Positions 18,779-29,060 of a stretch of 64,000 bases of DNA are shown piece after piece. A model generated the notes under the pieces. The model saw only the letters and a program-made list of their open reading frames with translations. It was not told where the DNA came from and searched no databases. Each line of letters opens with the position of its first letter. Within the stretch, counting starts at the first letter, position 1. This DNA is from a bacterium (GTDB lineage Bacteria > Electryoneota > RPQS01), in NCBI GenBank assembly GCA_013360195.1, contig JABWCQ010000006.1:62001-126000 (forward strand), in the 5' to 3' direction. Made by a program: the position numbers and the translations under genes.

Positions 18779-18988
18779 GAATACATTAGGCTGCCAAGAA
18801 ATCATTGCATTTGAATGAAATTTCTGACAACCCGTAAGTGTAAGTCCTACGTAAAGTTGCTATAAATTGTCGTATTTTACATATCGATTTTAAGCGACAC
18901 TGACCCTCATGCCTCCCCGTCTCATCTGGCGACTTACTTGACAACTGGCTTCTTTATCCGCAAATTGGCTTAACCAAACCGGAGTCTT

Positions 18989-20104
18989 ATGAACATGTCA
19001 TTTATTGCACGAGTCGGTGCTGTCTTAGTGTTTTCCCTGAGCGCGTTTATTATCTCTTGTAAAAACAAAGACAAAGATACTTCACCACCAAAGAATATTG
19101 AAAAGACTGAAGTTACAGGAAAGTCAGAGTCACAGGCAAGTCTGTATCCGTACGGCACCGAAGCCGGAAAGTGGGGCTATCTTGATGTAAACGGCAAGAC
19201 TGTGGTTTCCGCGGATTTTGACATGGCCATGAAATTCTCTGACGGAATGGCCCGCTTCCGAAAAGGAGATAAATGGGGATACATTGACGCGACCGGCAAG
19301 GTTGTCATTGAACCGCAATTCGAACGCGCGCGAGATTTCAAGTCCGGGTTGGCGGCAGTTCGAGTCAACCGGAAGTTTGGCTACATTGATAAGACCGGAA
19401 AGTTTGTCGTGCAACCTCAATTCTCAAAACTCGCTCAAGCGGTTTCCGAGGGTTTGGCCGCTGTTCCTGATTCAACAAAGAAGTTCGGTTACGTCAGCGT
19501 CACAGGCCAGAAAGTCATTCCTCACAAGTTCTCTAATGCACATGAGTTTTCCGAAGGTCTTGCCGCGGTGGAGTACGAAAATAAATGGGGATTCATTGAC
19601 ACCACCGGCAATTGGGTCTTGGCACCCAATTATGTCTGGGCGGACAAATTCGTTGATGGACACAGCCTCGTTCGTATCGGACTTCCGCCGCATGCGGACT
19701 ATGCGTTGATTGACCGCAAAGGTGATGTCAAATTCCGCCTGCAAACACTGCATTGCAAAACCGCAAGCGAAGGCCTCATGCGCTTCGAACTGGATGGAAA
19801 GTGGGGATTCATTGACCGCACCGGAAAGATGGTTATTCCTCCCACCTATGATGCTGCCTATGATTTTAGCGAAGGTCTCGCCGCGGTTCGAGTCGGGAAC
19901 GGCTGGGGATATATCAATCATGACAACAAACTGGTTATTAATATCGAGCACCATGTCGCCGAAGAATTTCAAGGCGGCTTAGCCCGTGTCACATGGCCCG
20001 GAGGCAAGTGGGGCTATATTGACCAAACTGGTAAACGTGTCTGGGAATCCGCAATCCCCGGCGGATTCAGCATGGGCTCCGGCGACGTAGAAACTGAAGA
20101 TTAG
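18989..20104 (+). CDS. WG-repeat lipoprotein
   Basis: A 371-residue protein with an N-terminal hydrophobic segment ending in SAFIISC, a plausible lipobox whose Cys would be lipidated. Nine WG-type repeats follow, each near 35-40 residues with the pattern KWGYIDxTGKxVI; in some copies WG is replaced by FG or YA ([23 protein letters not shown]). WG-repeat proteins are common in Bacteroidetes and are thought to bind ligands or surfaces, but the function is undefined. GGAG lies 4 bases before the first ATG and about 10 before a second at 18995, so the start may be either. It is divergent from the secreted protein at 16049. Confidence 0.85.
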   Translation: MNMSFIARVGAVLVFSLSAFIISCKNKDKDTSPPKNIEKTEVTGKSESQASLYPYGTEAGKWGYLDVNGKTVVSADFDMAMKFSDGMARFRKGDKWGYIDATGKVVIEPQFERARDFKSGLAAVRVNRKFGYIDKTGKFVVQPQFSKLAQAVSEGLAAVPDSTKKFGYVSVTGQKVIPHKFSNAHEFSEGLAAVEYENKWGFIDTTGNWVLAPNYVWADKFVDGHSLVRIGLPPHADYALIDRKGDVKFRLQTLHCKTASEGLMRFELDGKWGFIDRTGKMVIPPTYDAAYDFSEGLAAVRVGNGWGYINHDNKLVINIEHHVAEEFQGGLARVTWPGGKWGYIDQTGKRVWESAIPGGFSMGSGDVETED

Positions 20105-20117
20105 CACACCCTATTCA

Positions 20118-21563
20118 ATGCTTCCCATTGCTATCACAAACGGTCAGGAAATTTCTGTCCTGCCTAAAATGCTGAACCGCCACGGACTTGTCACCGGAGC
20201 CACCGGTACAGGCAAAACCGTGACGCTTCAAGTCATCGCCGAGCGCCTGTCACGTGCCGGAATTCCCGTGTTTGCCGCCGACATCAAAGGAGATCTGGCA
20301 GGTGTCGCAGCATCCGGTCAATCCTCCGAGAAATTCCAGAAACGGCTCGATATACTTGGCATCAAACAACATGCCTTCAGCGCGAACTCCTGTGTGCTTT
20401 GGGACGTCTTCGGGCAGAAAGGCCATCCGGTGCGCACCACTATCTCCGAAATGGGCCCGCTGCTGCTCTCGCGATTGCTGAATCTGAATGAAACTCAAGC
20501 CGGCGTACTGCAAATTGTGTTCAGCTACGCCGACGATGAGGGTCTGCTCATCCTTGACCTAAAGGATCTTAGAGCGATGCTCGCGCACGTCGCCGATTTG
20601 AGAAAAGAGCTCACCACCCAATACGGAAACGTGTCGCCTGCCAGCATCGGGGCAATTCAGCGTGCCCTGCTAACACTTGAAGAGCAGGGTGGTGACCGAT
20701 TCTTCGGCGAACCCGCGTTTGAGTTAGGCGACCTGCTGCAAACTGACAGCAGCGGCAACGGAATAATCAATATTCTGCATGCCGAACAGCTCGTTCGTTC
20801 ACCCAAAGTTTATGCTACTTTCCTGCTCTGGATGCTCTCCGAATTATTCGAACAACTGCCCGAAGTCGGCGACGTCGAGAAACCGAAACTAGTTTTCTTT
20901 TTTGATGAAGCCCACCTTTTGTTCGACGACGCCCCCGATGCGCTTCTCGACAAGATCGAGCAGGTTGTCCGACTTATCCGGTCAAAAGGCGTCGGTGTTT
21001 TCTTTGTCACTCAGCATCCGCTCGATATTCCCGAAAAAGTCCTGAGCCAGCTCGGAAACCGTGTGCAGCATGCGCTGCGTGCGTTTACTCCAAATGAACA
21101 GAAGAAACTCAGAGCTGCTGCAGAAACATTTCGCGCCAACCCCGGACTCGATCTTGATAAGGCGATTCCCGAACTGGGTATCGGCGAGGCCATCGTGAGC
21201 TTCCTGGATGAAAAAGGTGCGCCGCGCCCCGCCGAGCGCGCATTTGTTATGCCGCCGTTCTCCCGTATTGGTCCGATCGAGACCAACGAGCGTCTCACAA
21301 TACTGCAAACTTCCGTCGTGGCGGGCGTGTATGAGAAATCGCTCGATCGTGAATCGGCCTACGAGATGCTGAAGAACAAAGCGGAAAAGGCGGCCGCGTC
21401 TCCACCCGCAGAAGAGGTTCGCAAAACAAGAGCGTCCACTCGACAGCCTGAAGATGTCATGACCACCGTTATGAAATCCGCCGCGCGTGCCGCCGCTTCG
21501 CAAGCGGGACGTTCCCTGATTCGCGGCATTCTTGGAGGATTACTCGGTGGCAAACGCCGCTAA
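20118..21563 (+). CDS. HerA-like ATPase, DUF853 family
   Basis: A 481-residue P-loop ATPase of the HerA/FtsK-like DUF853 (YjgR) family. The Walker A is [14 protein letters not shown] near residue 31 and the Walker B is [14 protein letters not shown] near 260, followed by the arginine-finger region [23 protein letters not shown]. The C-terminus is Ala-rich and ends with a Gly-rich [16 protein letters not shown]. HerA relatives pump DNA, but the cellular role of DUF853 proteins is not established. It overlaps the next ABC ATPase gene by 17 bp, so the three genes are probably co-transcribed although no functional link is known. Confidence 0.88.
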   Translation: MLPIAITNGQEISVLPKMLNRHGLVTGATGTGKTVTLQVIAERLSRAGIPVFAADIKGDLAGVAASGQSSEKFQKRLDILGIKQHAFSANSCVLWDVFGQKGHPVRTTISEMGPLLLSRLLNLNETQAGVLQIVFSYADDEGLLILDLKDLRAMLAHVADLRKELTTQYGNVSPASIGAIQRALLTLEEQGGDRFFGEPAFELGDLLQTDSSGNGIINILHAEQLVRSPKVYATFLLWMLSELFEQLPEVGDVEKPKLVFFFDEAHLLFDDAPDALLDKIEQVVRLIRSKGVGVFFVTQHPLDIPEKVLSQLGNRVQHALRAFTPNEQKKLRAAAETFRANPGLDLDKAIPELGIGEAIVSFLDEKGAPRPAERAFVMPPFSRIGPIETNERLTILQTSVVAGVYEKSLDRESAYEMLKNKAEKAAASPPAEEVRKTRASTRQPEDVMTTVMKSAARAAASQAGRSLIRGILGGLLGGKRR

Positions 21564-22476
21564 TCACACAGCCATAGATGTCCGGAATGTGTCCAAGCGC
21601 TTCACGGACGTGCAAGCGCTTAAGGATGTTTCAATCTCAATTCACCAAGGTGACTTCTTCGGTCTGCTCGGTCCGAATGGTGCCGGTAAGACCACACTAA
21701 TGCGAGTCATGTGCGGACTGCTTTCGCCGGACTCCGGTGAGCTGCGAATCCTTGACAGCAAGCTTGAACGCTGGCAGATTCCTTTCGCCATGGGCGTCGT
21801 CCCGCAGGACATCGCCCTCTATGACATGCTAACAGCGCAAGGTAATCTCGAACTGTTCGGCAAACTGCGCGGACTCTCCGGCAGCGAACTCGATAAGCGG
21901 GTTGACAAAGTGCTTGCCTTGACAGGTCTTTCAGATCGCAGAAAGTCACGGGTTAAGGGATTCTCGGGCGGCATGAAAAGACGGCTGAATCTCGGAGTCG
22001 CATTGCTCAGCGAACCGCGCGTGCTTCTGCTCGATGAACCGACTGTAGGTGTGGATCCGCAGTCGCGAGCAAGCATTTTCGAATTGCTTGAGTCTCTCCA
22101 TCAAACCGGTTTGACGATTGTTTATACGACACATTATATGGAAGAGGCGGAACGGCTATGCAGGCGAATTGCCATTCTTGACCACGGCAGGCTGCTCGGA
22201 CTCGGATCACTCGAAGAGCTGGTCAATCTCGTCAAAACCCCGCGCTTCGTAAGGCTTATATTGCGCTCGGAACACGAATACGCTCCTGATCTTCCGGCTG
22301 CTGCCAGGCACCAGTCAGGCTTGAGAGTGGATTATATTCCCGAATCAAATGATGGTCTGACGGAAATTCTCGCGAAGCTCGCGGGCTTCAATGGAGCGCA
22401 GCGTGTTGAAGTGGTTTCGCCAAATCTTGAAATGCTCTTTCTTGAATTAACCGGACGGGAGCTGCGCGACGCATGA
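21547..22476 (+). CDS. ABC-2 transporter ATP-binding protein
   Basis: Energy-coupling subunit of an export-type ABC transporter, 309 residues. The Walker A is [15 protein letters not shown], the signature is [12 protein letters not shown], the Walker B is [13 protein letters not shown] and the switch His is in [13 protein letters not shown] chose the GTG at 21547 because GGAGG lies about 8 bases upstream; a TTG at 21532 would overlap that site. It overlaps the preceding DUF853 gene by 17 bp and the permease gene by ATGA. The substrate is unknown; drug, lipid or polymer export is typical of the family. Confidence 0.94.
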   Translation: MANAANHTAIDVRNVSKRFTDVQALKDVSISIHQGDFFGLLGPNGAGKTTLMRVMCGLLSPDSGELRILDSKLERWQIPFAMGVVPQDIALYDMLTAQGNLELFGKLRGLSGSELDKRVDKVLALTGLSDRRKSRVKGFSGGMKRRLNLGVALLSEPRVLLLDEPTVGVDPQSRASIFELLESLHQTGLTIVYTTHYMEEAERLCRRIAILDHGRLLGLGSLEELVNLVKTPRFVRLILRSEHEYAPDLPAAARHQSGLRVDYIPESNDGLTEILAKLAGFNGAQRVEVVSPNLEMLFLELTGRELRDA

Positions 22477-23807
22477 GACGCATTTGGCATCTTGCCCGCA
22501 AGGATTTCGCCATCTTCATGACCGATCCAGTGGCAATCGGACTCGCGTTTATCGTTCCGATGGTGATGATTCTTGTTTTCGGTTTTGTCTTTGGCGGTCA
22601 AGGCAAGGAATCCCTTGCCGAACTCAAAGTCCTTACCGTAAATCTCGACAGGGGAAAGGCCGGTGAAAGATTTGTAACTCGACTGGATAGGCTTGACGAA
22701 CTCCGGATGATTCAGTCCGTTGGCAAAGACTCAACAAAGCTCGATAGCACAAAAGCGGCCTCGCTCGTTGAAAAGGGTGACTACTCCGCGGCTCTGATTA
22801 TCCCCGGCAATTTCACGGATGGAGTCAAAAATGGTGAGCTGCGAGCCCATGTTCTTGAAGACCCCCGCGATCCAGTCACAACAGGTGTCCTCATCGGATT
22901 GATGCAGAAAACGTCCTTCGAGACATTCCCGCTCCTGATGCCGTCGGCAATGATGTCTGGCATGTTCGATTCTGCCGCAACCCTTGGCTTCAATAGTGAC
23001 CTTACTGAAGCAATTGAGCGAAACTTTGGTGTTGAACTGCCGGACAGCGGCATGTCCTTCAAAGATTTGATCCCTGAAGAAGAGTTAATCGGAAGTGATG
23101 ACATGTCTTCTGACAGCGGCGGGTTCAGCATGGGTGCGGCGTTTGACAAGATTAATAGGATTGAGCGCACGGCAATTGTCGGGCAGAAAGTCGTCAATCC
23201 CGCCGTGTCGCATACAACTGCCGGAACTGCCGTTACCTTCATGCTCTTCGGAGTCGGTGCCATCGCGGCTTCGCTGCTGCGTGAAATGCGTTCCGGCACC
23301 GCTCAACGGCTGCTTCTAATGGGCGCTACTGCCGGAGAGATTCTGCTCTCGAAGCTGCTCTACTCGGTCTTCCTTGGAAGCTTTCAACTTTTTGTGATGA
23401 TGGTCTACGGCTGGCTGATCTTCAATCTGCAAATCTGGCAGCACTTGCCGGCCATGCTTGTGATGATTGTTGTGACGGCCGTAACCATGAGTTCGGTCGG
23501 ATTGATCATTTCAGCCTTGTCCAAAACTGAGGAACAGGCCGGAGGGCTGCAAGTTGTCATCATCTTGAGCATGTCCGCAATCGGTGGAGCTATGTTTCCG
23601 AGTTTCCTTCTGCCGGATATCATTAAAACGATCAGCAAGATTACCCCTGTGTTCTGGACTATGCAGGGTTTCAATGACATCTTTTGGCGTGATCAAGGCA
23701 TAGCAGGTATTTTGTTCGAATGCGGCATTTCACTGGCCATGGCCGCCGCGATGACTGTAATCTCTATCTTGATCTTCAAGCGAAGACTGGCAACCGAACT
23801 GGGTTAG
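22473..23807 (+). CDS. ABC-2 type permease
   Basis: Membrane subunit paired with the preceding ATPase; the start codon overlaps that gene by 4 bases. The 444 residues have an N-terminal helix (IGLAFIVPMVMILVFGFVFG), a large extracytoplasmic region to about residue 240 and then five or six helices, including a LLREMRSGTAQRLLLMGATAGEILLSKLL coupling region, as in YhfP/NatB-like ABC-2 permeases. It ends before a bidirectional terminator at 23831. Confidence 0.92.
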   Translation: MRRIWHLARKDFAIFMTDPVAIGLAFIVPMVMILVFGFVFGGQGKESLAELKVLTVNLDRGKAGERFVTRLDRLDELRMIQSVGKDSTKLDSTKAASLVEKGDYSAALIIPGNFTDGVKNGELRAHVLEDPRDPVTTGVLIGLMQKTSFETFPLLMPSAMMSGMFDSAATLGFNSDLTEAIERNFGVELPDSGMSFKDLIPEEELIGSDDMSSDSGGFSMGAAFDKINRIERTAIVGQKVVNPAVSHTTAGTAVTFMLFGVGAIAASLLREMRSGTAQRLLLMGATAGEILLSKLLYSVFLGSFQLFVMMVYGWLIFNLQIWQHLPAMLVMIVVTAVTMSSVGLIISALSKTEEQAGGLQVVIILSMSAIGGAMFPSFLLPDIIKTISKITPVFWTMQGFNDIFWRDQGIAGILFECGISLAMAAAMTVISILIFKRRLATELG

Positions 23808-23830
23808 AGACATCGGCTTTACCGCTAAAC

Positions 23831-23862
23831 AAAGCGCCCCGGCCATTCCGCCGGGGCGCTTT
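23831..23862. terminator. Bidirectional intrinsic terminator
   Basis: Perfect 13-pair stem AAAGCGCCCCGGC, loop CATTCC. It separates the convergent ABC permease (+) and typA (-) genes and has short T-runs on either strand. Confidence 0.85.
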
Positions 23863-23883
23863 CAATCTGTATTCGATCTCGAG

Positions 23884-25725
23884 TTACACAATGCCTGCCA
23901 TGCCTGCCCGCTTTGCGGCCTGCTTGCGCTCTTCCTCTTTCAAATAATATTTGCGAAGCCTGATGGATTGCGGAGTCACTTCCACTAATTCATCTTCATT
24001 GATGAATGCGATCGCTTCCTCAAGCGACATCGGCCGCGGCGGTGCAATCTTGTAGCTTTCATCACTGCCTGACGCGCGCATATTGGTGAGCTTCTTTTCT
24101 CGAACGATATTCACGACCAGATCATTGTCGCGTGAGTTTTCTCCGCACACCATTCCTTCGTACACCATCGTGCCCGGTCCCACAAACACTTCACCACGAT
24201 CCTGCAAGCTGTTCAGGGCATACTCCGTCACCCGTCCTTCGCGGTCGGCAATCAGTACGCCGTTCGCGCGCTGTTTCACCTCGCCCTCCACCGGTCGATA
24301 ATCGAGAAATTGAGTGTTCATGATCGCCGTGCCGCGGGTCATCGTCAGCATTATCGGGCGAATCCCGATTAACCCGCGCATCGGAATCTCAAACGTCAGC
24401 CGGACCCAGCCTGTCGCGTGATCCGTCATATGTGTCATGCGGCCGCGCCGCATGCCCAGCGTGCTCGTTACGACTCCCACGAACTCCTCCGGACAATCCA
24501 TCAACACCTGCTCATACGGCTCGACCCGCGTGCCGTTTATGGTCTTGAACAGCACTCGAGGTTTGCCCACCGCAAGTTCATAGCCTTCACGGCGCATCGT
24601 CTCAATCAAGATCGCCATCTGCAACTCTCCGCGGCCGTAAACGCGATAGCCTTCGGATGTCTCGGAATCTTCTACGCGCAGCGCCGGATTCCCTTGTATC
24701 TCCTTGAAGAGCCGGTCGCGAATCTGCCGTGTTGTGACAAAATTCCCCTCCCGGCCTTGGAACGGTGACGTATTCACGCTGAAAACCATCTCAAGTGTCG
24801 GCTCGTCAATCTTGAGCGGAGGCAGCGGGCGGGGATCAAGCATCGAAGTTACGGTGTCGCCGATATCCATGTTCTCAAGTCCGGCCACCGCAACGATCTC
24901 GCCCGCCCAAGCGGACTTTGCATCCACCCGTGACAACCCCTCATAGGTGTAAAGCTGTGTCACCTTGGCTTGAGATCGCGTGCCGTCATTCTTGATCAGC
25001 ATCACTTGCTCTGCTTGCTTGATCGTTCCATTGGCAATTCTCCCAATACCGATTCTGCCGACATAGTCGCTGTAATCAAGCGTCGTTATCTGCAGCTGCA
25101 GCGGCGCCTCGTCGTCATATTCAGGCGGCGGAACCTTGTCGAATATCAGCCGGAAAAGCGGCATGAGATTCTCGCCCGGAGTCCCCAAATCCATCGTCGC
25201 CGTGCCCACTTTCGCGTTTGTGTATACGACCGGGAAGTGGCACTGCTCTTCGCTTGCATCCAAGTCAAGAAACAGTTCCAGCACCTCGTCCAGTACCTCG
25301 CCAATCCGCGCGTCCGGCCTGTCAATCTTGTTAATCACCACTATCGGCGACAGCCCCAGCTCCAACGCGTTGGACAACACATAACGCGTCTGCGGCAGCG
25401 GCCCTTCGCTCGCGTCGACCAACAGCAGACACCCGTCAACCATTCTCAAAACTCGCTGTACCTGTCCGCCAAAATCCGCGTGGCCAGGAGTATCCAGAAT
25501 GTTTATTAAGTTGTCCTGCCACTTGATCGTCGTGTTCTTCGAGAGAATCGTAATCCCCTTCTCCCGTTCAAGATCAAGCTTGTCCATGACGCGTTCCGCG
25601 ACCTGCTGATTGTCACGGAATACACCCGCTTGATGAAGCATGGCGTCCACAAGAGTCGTCTTGCCATGGTCAACGTGCGCGATGATCGCCACGTTTCTTA
25701 TGTTCTCCCGGAATTTCTTCGCCAT
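23884..25725 (-). CDS. typA: Ribosome-associated GTPase BipA/TypA
   Basis: Translational GTPase involved in ribosome assembly and stress adaptation. The 613-residue length is standard. The G1 motif is IAHVDHGKTTLVDAML, the effector region is EREKGITI, G3 is DTPGHADF and G4 is NKIDRPDAR. Domains II and V and the BipA C-terminal domain follow (MRGLIGIRPIMLT-like region, LNSLQDRGEVFVGPG, LEEAIAFINEDELVEVTPQSIRLRK). It begins 2 bp after the FMN reductase gene, so the two are co-transcribed. Confidence 0.97.
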   Translation of the reverse strand: MAKKFRENIRNVAIIAHVDHGKTTLVDAMLHQAGVFRDNQQVAERVMDKLDLEREKGITILSKNTTIKWQDNLINILDTPGHADFGGQVQRVLRMVDGCLLLVDASEGPLPQTRYVLSNALELGLSPIVVINKIDRPDARIGEVLDEVLELFLDLDASEEQCHFPVVYTNAKVGTATMDLGTPGENLMPLFRLIFDKVPPPEYDDEAPLQLQITTLDYSDYVGRIGIGRIANGTIKQAEQVMLIKNDGTRSQAKVTQLYTYEGLSRVDAKSAWAGEIVAVAGLENMDIGDTVTSMLDPRPLPPLKIDEPTLEMVFSVNTSPFQGREGNFVTTRQIRDRLFKEIQGNPALRVEDSETSEGYRVYGRGELQMAILIETMRREGYELAVGKPRVLFKTINGTRVEPYEQVLMDCPEEFVGVVTSTLGMRRGRMTHMTDHATGWVRLTFEIPMRGLIGIRPIMLTMTRGTAIMNTQFLDYRPVEGEVKQRANGVLIADREGRVTEYALNSLQDRGEVFVGPGTMVYEGMVCGENSRDNDLVVNIVREKKLTNMRASGSDESYKIAPPRPMSLEEAIAFINEDELVEVTPQSIRLRKYYLKEEERKQAAKRAGMAGIV

Positions 25726-25727
25726 GC

Positions 25728-26300
25728 CTACAACCGCTCCGCCGTCATCTTCTGTGTCACATTCAACAAATTTGCTATCACCTTTTCCACTCTTCCCGGC
25801 AAGGACTCGTCCACGAGTCTGCCGTCTTTATCCCATACCTTCTCCGCATGCGGAATCGTCACCGTCTGCGGTATGACTAATGAACCTATTATTGAGTACA
25901 CCTGCTTCAAGGCCGGCATCATGCGGTTTGTCCCCCATGGACCGTCCGTCGCTCCCATCAGCATCACAACCTTGCCGCTCCACGGATTCGATCCGCCGCG
26001 AGTCGTCCAGTCAAGCACATTCTTGAAAGTCCCCGGAATTCCGCCATTGTACTCCGGAGAAGATACCACGACCGCGTGGGCAGCCGCGATCCGCGCCTTC
26101 AGTTTCCAGCAGGCGTCCGGAACTCCGCTCTCTGTTTCAAAATCGCCGTCATATGGAGGAAGCGGATGCTCCTTCAAATCCACGTAGTCCGTCTCGCATT
26201 GATGCTTCTGCAGAATCGCTTCGGCAACGTGTGCAAGCTTCCGGTTGTAAGAACCGGCTCTGAGCGAGCCGGGTATAATAGCGATCCTCATAAGCCTCAT
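25728..26300 (-). CDS. NADPH-dependent FMN reductase family protein
   Basis: Flavodoxin-fold reductase of 190 residues. It has the FMN phosphate-binding start IIPGSLRAGSYNRKLA, VVVSSPEYNGGIPGTFKNVLDW and MGATDGPWGTNRMM, which match the NAD(P)H-dependent FMN reductase/azobenzene reductase family. The substrate (quinone, azo dye or chromate) cannot be predicted. A second ATG three codons in (26291) has AGG 4 bases upstream and may be the real start. It precedes typA by 2 bp and follows tag by 16 bp. Confidence 0.9.
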   Translation of the reverse strand: MRLMRIAIIPGSLRAGSYNRKLAHVAEAILQKHQCETDYVDLKEHPLPPYDGDFETESGVPDACWKLKARIAAAHAVVVSSPEYNGGIPGTFKNVLDWTTRGGSNPWSGKVVMLMGATDGPWGTNRMMPALKQVYSIIGSLVIPQTVTIPHAEKVWDKDGRLVDESLPGRVEKVIANLLNVTQKMTAERL

Positions 26301-26316
26301 ATCTTAATACGGAAAT

Positions 26317-26910
26317 CTACTTCATCGCTTTCGCAAGTGCCGCGCACTCTTTGTGCCGGAAACAACTCGTTTCATGGTCGTTGACCATGCCCGCCGCCTG
26401 CATGTACGCGTAGCAAATCGTCGATCCCACAAACTTGAAACCCCGCTTCTGCAAATCCTTGCTCATCAAGTCTGACAGCGCCGACTTTGCGGGGATATCC
26501 TTGATGGTTCCAATCCGGCTGTTCACCTGCTTCCCCTTCGTGAACTGCCAGATATATTCGTTAAAGCTTCCGAACTCCTTCTGAACTTCAATCAGCATCT
26601 TTGCGTTCTGAATCGTTGCGGCAATCTTCTGTCTGTTACGGATTATCCCCGCATCATTCATCAGACGCTCAAACTCCTTGTCTCCGAACTTGGCTACTTT
26701 CTTGTAATCAAAGTTCGCGAACGCCTTGCGGAAATTCTCTCTCTTGTACAAAATCGTTCGCCACGACAGTCCGGCCTGAAAACAGTCCAGGACTAGATAT
26801 TCAAAGTGCTTCCGGTCATCCGTCACCGGAACGCCCCAATCCTCGTCGTGGTATTGTATCATCAATTCGTCATTGGCCGGCCACGCGCAGCGCTTGATCA
26901 TCTTGGGCAT
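26317..26910 (-). CDS. tag: DNA-3-methyladenine glycosylase I
   Basis: Base-excision repair enzyme removing 3-methyladenine. The 197 residues match Tag throughout: KRCAWP, IQYHDEDWGVPVTDD, FQAGLSWRTIL, NDAGIIRNRQKI and LQKRGFKFVGSTICYAYMQA. Zinc ligands expected from the family are Cys8, His21 and the C-terminal His and Cys of NDHETSC. The first ATG has GGGG about 5 bases upstream. It lies in the same direction as the FMN reductase and typA genes. Confidence 0.94.
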   Translation of the reverse strand: MPKMIKRCAWPANDELMIQYHDEDWGVPVTDDRKHFEYLVLDCFQAGLSWRTILYKRENFRKAFANFDYKKVAKFGDKEFERLMNDAGIIRNRQKIAATIQNAKMLIEVQKEFGSFNEYIWQFTKGKQVNSRIGTIKDIPAKSALSDLMSKDLQKRGFKFVGSTICYAYMQAAGMVNDHETSCFRHKECAALAKAMK

Positions 26911-26955
26911 TGTTCCCCGCTTATTTTTAGGTATGCTGCAATTTCCGCGGCCTGT

Positions 26956-28983
26956 TTACTTCTTCAAATACCGCTTGAACCAATCGTGATAGGCTTCCAT
27001 TCTCACCACGCGGCGATCCGGTCTGCCGCCACGCGAAAGGCCGTGAGACTCTTCCGGAAATCTCAAGAACTCCGCTGTCCTGCCTCGCACCTTCAGCGCG
27101 ACAAACAGTTGCTCCGCCTGCTCTATTGCACACCGCAGATCATTCTCGCTGTGGACAATTAGCAGCGGATCCTTGATCTTGTGCGCGTAGGTCAGCGGCG
27201 ACATCTTCGAGTATCCCTCCGGATTCGCCCAATAGTATCCGCCGAACTCAAGATGATCGAGATACCCAATATCTGACGAACCCGCAAAGGCCTTCAAATC
27301 CACCACCGACCGGTCGGTTATTCCGCAGCGGAATCTTCTTGAGTGGCCCAGAGCCCAGTTTGTCATGTAACCGCCATAGCTGCCGCCGCAAATCGCCACC
27401 CTGTTTTTCTGCACGAACTTCTGCGAGTCCAGCCAATCCGCTACCGCTTCGACATCTTCCCAATCCTTCGTCCCCCACGCGCCGACAATCGCCTCCGCGT
27501 GTTTCTTGCCGTACCCCTGACTTCCCCGCGGATTCGGCAGTACCACCACGTATCCCTGCGCCGCCAGCGCATGCATCTCATGGAAGAACACTCTCGCATA
27601 CTGAGCCCGTGGCCCGCCGTGAACGTAAATGATCGCCGGATACTTCTTGCGCGGCGAAAAATCCGCAGGTGTAAACATCAAAGTATGAACCCGCGTCTTG
27701 TCCGTCGAAGAAACCCAGTACTCCTGCACCTTTGCAAATGCCGCCGAATTCAGATATTCCCGATTGTGCGACAGTACCCGCCGGAACGTCGCGCCTTTCC
27801 TGGTGATGTCATCGCAAACATGGAAATCACCGATGGACTTGTAATCCGCGTGCAGCACTGCCATCTTGTTGTTCTTTAGATCGAACAACCCGACAATCCC
27901 CGCCGTCCTCCAGAATTTCTCCGGCGTGCCGCCGCCGACAGGAGTCTTCACTATCGCGGAATCGCCGCGGTCTGACACAACATAATACATGAATTTGCTG
28001 TCACGGCTCCACTTCACGTCGTACGACTCAAACTCAAAACCGATATCCGCAAGCGACAGTTCTCCTGCCTGTCTGTCATAGTCCGGCGTGAGATTCTTTA
28101 TTCTGCCCGTCCGTAAATCGACCCGCCACGGATGAATCGGTTCCACACCCCATGCATCCTTCTTGTTGTGATGCCCGAGATACACGAGCCACTTCCCGTC
28201 AGGCGAGAAACTCAAACTTAGCTTCTCTCCCTGAGGTCCGTCGAGAACGCTTCGTCTGCCGCTCTTCAAATTGATGAAACAGATGTCGTTGTCATAAGGA
28301 TGTTGGTCGGGGTCTCTGTGCGAGTTTCCGACATAGGCCAGCACATTCCCGTCCGCCGAAATCGCAAATGCACTGTCGTCCGCCGGCCCCTTGGTCAACT
28401 GTGTCCACGATTTCGATTTGATGTCCAGTTTGTAAAGATGATAGCGGTCTTCCGGAAAGAACCCTACTCCGTCCAGACGATAGAAAAGTCTCGTGATGCG
28501 CCGCGCGACAGGCGCTTTCGATTCAGGAGTCTTTCCTTCCGCAATTGCCTGCTCCGCCTCTTTGTCCGGGTCTGCTTTGCGGAATTTTACGACCAGTGTC
28601 GTGTCATCCTGCGCCCACTCCATGCCTGCCAGACTGCCCCGCCCCTTCCATAGCAAATTGGGCACTCCGCCGTCACGATCAAAACAATAAATTCTGTCTT
28701 CGCCCTTTTCATTTCTGAAAAATGACAGCTTTCTTCCGTCGCGTGACCAGCACGGTCCCCTGTCCGTATGCTCACCGCTTGTCCACTGCCTGCTCTGGCC
28801 GGTCATCAAATCCAGTACGTGCAGGTTTGCAAAGCTCTTGTTCTGCTTTTCGTCTGTCCATGAACGGGTGTATGCCAGAAGCCGCCCGTCCGGGGACAGA
28901 GCCAACGACTTCGGCGTCGTGAATTTCTTGAAATCATGAATCGAAACCGGGACCTTCTTGGGAGTGCGAGTTGTCTTGGACAT
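26956..28983 (-). CDS. S9 family prolyl oligopeptidase-like peptidase
   Basis: A 675-residue serine peptidase of the DPP/acylaminoacyl-peptidase type. The N-terminal half (about 20-390) is a WD/TolB-like beta-propeller with repeated LSPDGRLLAY-like strands. The C-terminal alpha/beta-hydrolase domain carries the triad Ser535 (GGSYGGYM), Asp615 (ENDLRC) and His647 (EESHGLSRGG). No signal peptide is evident (start MSKTTRTPKKVPV), so it is probably cytoplasmic. No clear ribosome site precedes the ATG. It likely cleaves short peptides. Confidence 0.93.
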   Translation of the reverse strand: MSKTTRTPKKVPVSIHDFKKFTTPKSLALSPDGRLLAYTRSWTDEKQNKSFANLHVLDLMTGQSRQWTSGEHTDRGPCWSRDGRKLSFFRNEKGEDRIYCFDRDGGVPNLLWKGRGSLAGMEWAQDDTTLVVKFRKADPDKEAEQAIAEGKTPESKAPVARRITRLFYRLDGVGFFPEDRYHLYKLDIKSKSWTQLTKGPADDSAFAISADGNVLAYVGNSHRDPDQHPYDNDICFINLKSGRRSVLDGPQGEKLSLSFSPDGKWLVYLGHHNKKDAWGVEPIHPWRVDLRTGRIKNLTPDYDRQAGELSLADIGFEFESYDVKWSRDSKFMYYVVSDRGDSAIVKTPVGGGTPEKFWRTAGIVGLFDLKNNKMAVLHADYKSIGDFHVCDDITRKGATFRRVLSHNREYLNSAAFAKVQEYWVSSTDKTRVHTLMFTPADFSPRKKYPAIIYVHGGPRAQYARVFFHEMHALAAQGYVVVLPNPRGSQGYGKKHAEAIVGAWGTKDWEDVEAVADWLDSQKFVQKNRVAICGGSYGGYMTNWALGHSRRFRCGITDRSVVDLKAFAGSSDIGYLDHLEFGGYYWANPEGYSKMSPLTYAHKIKDPLLIVHSENDLRCAIEQAEQLFVALKVRGRTAEFLRFPEESHGLSRGGRPDRRVVRMEAYHDWFKRYLKK

Positions 28984-29060
28984 GGAAGGATGAAAGAGGA
29001 ATTAGTGAAAAAACAGAGTCGAAAATATCTGACCACACTGCAAACGTGCAGCTCATTTCG

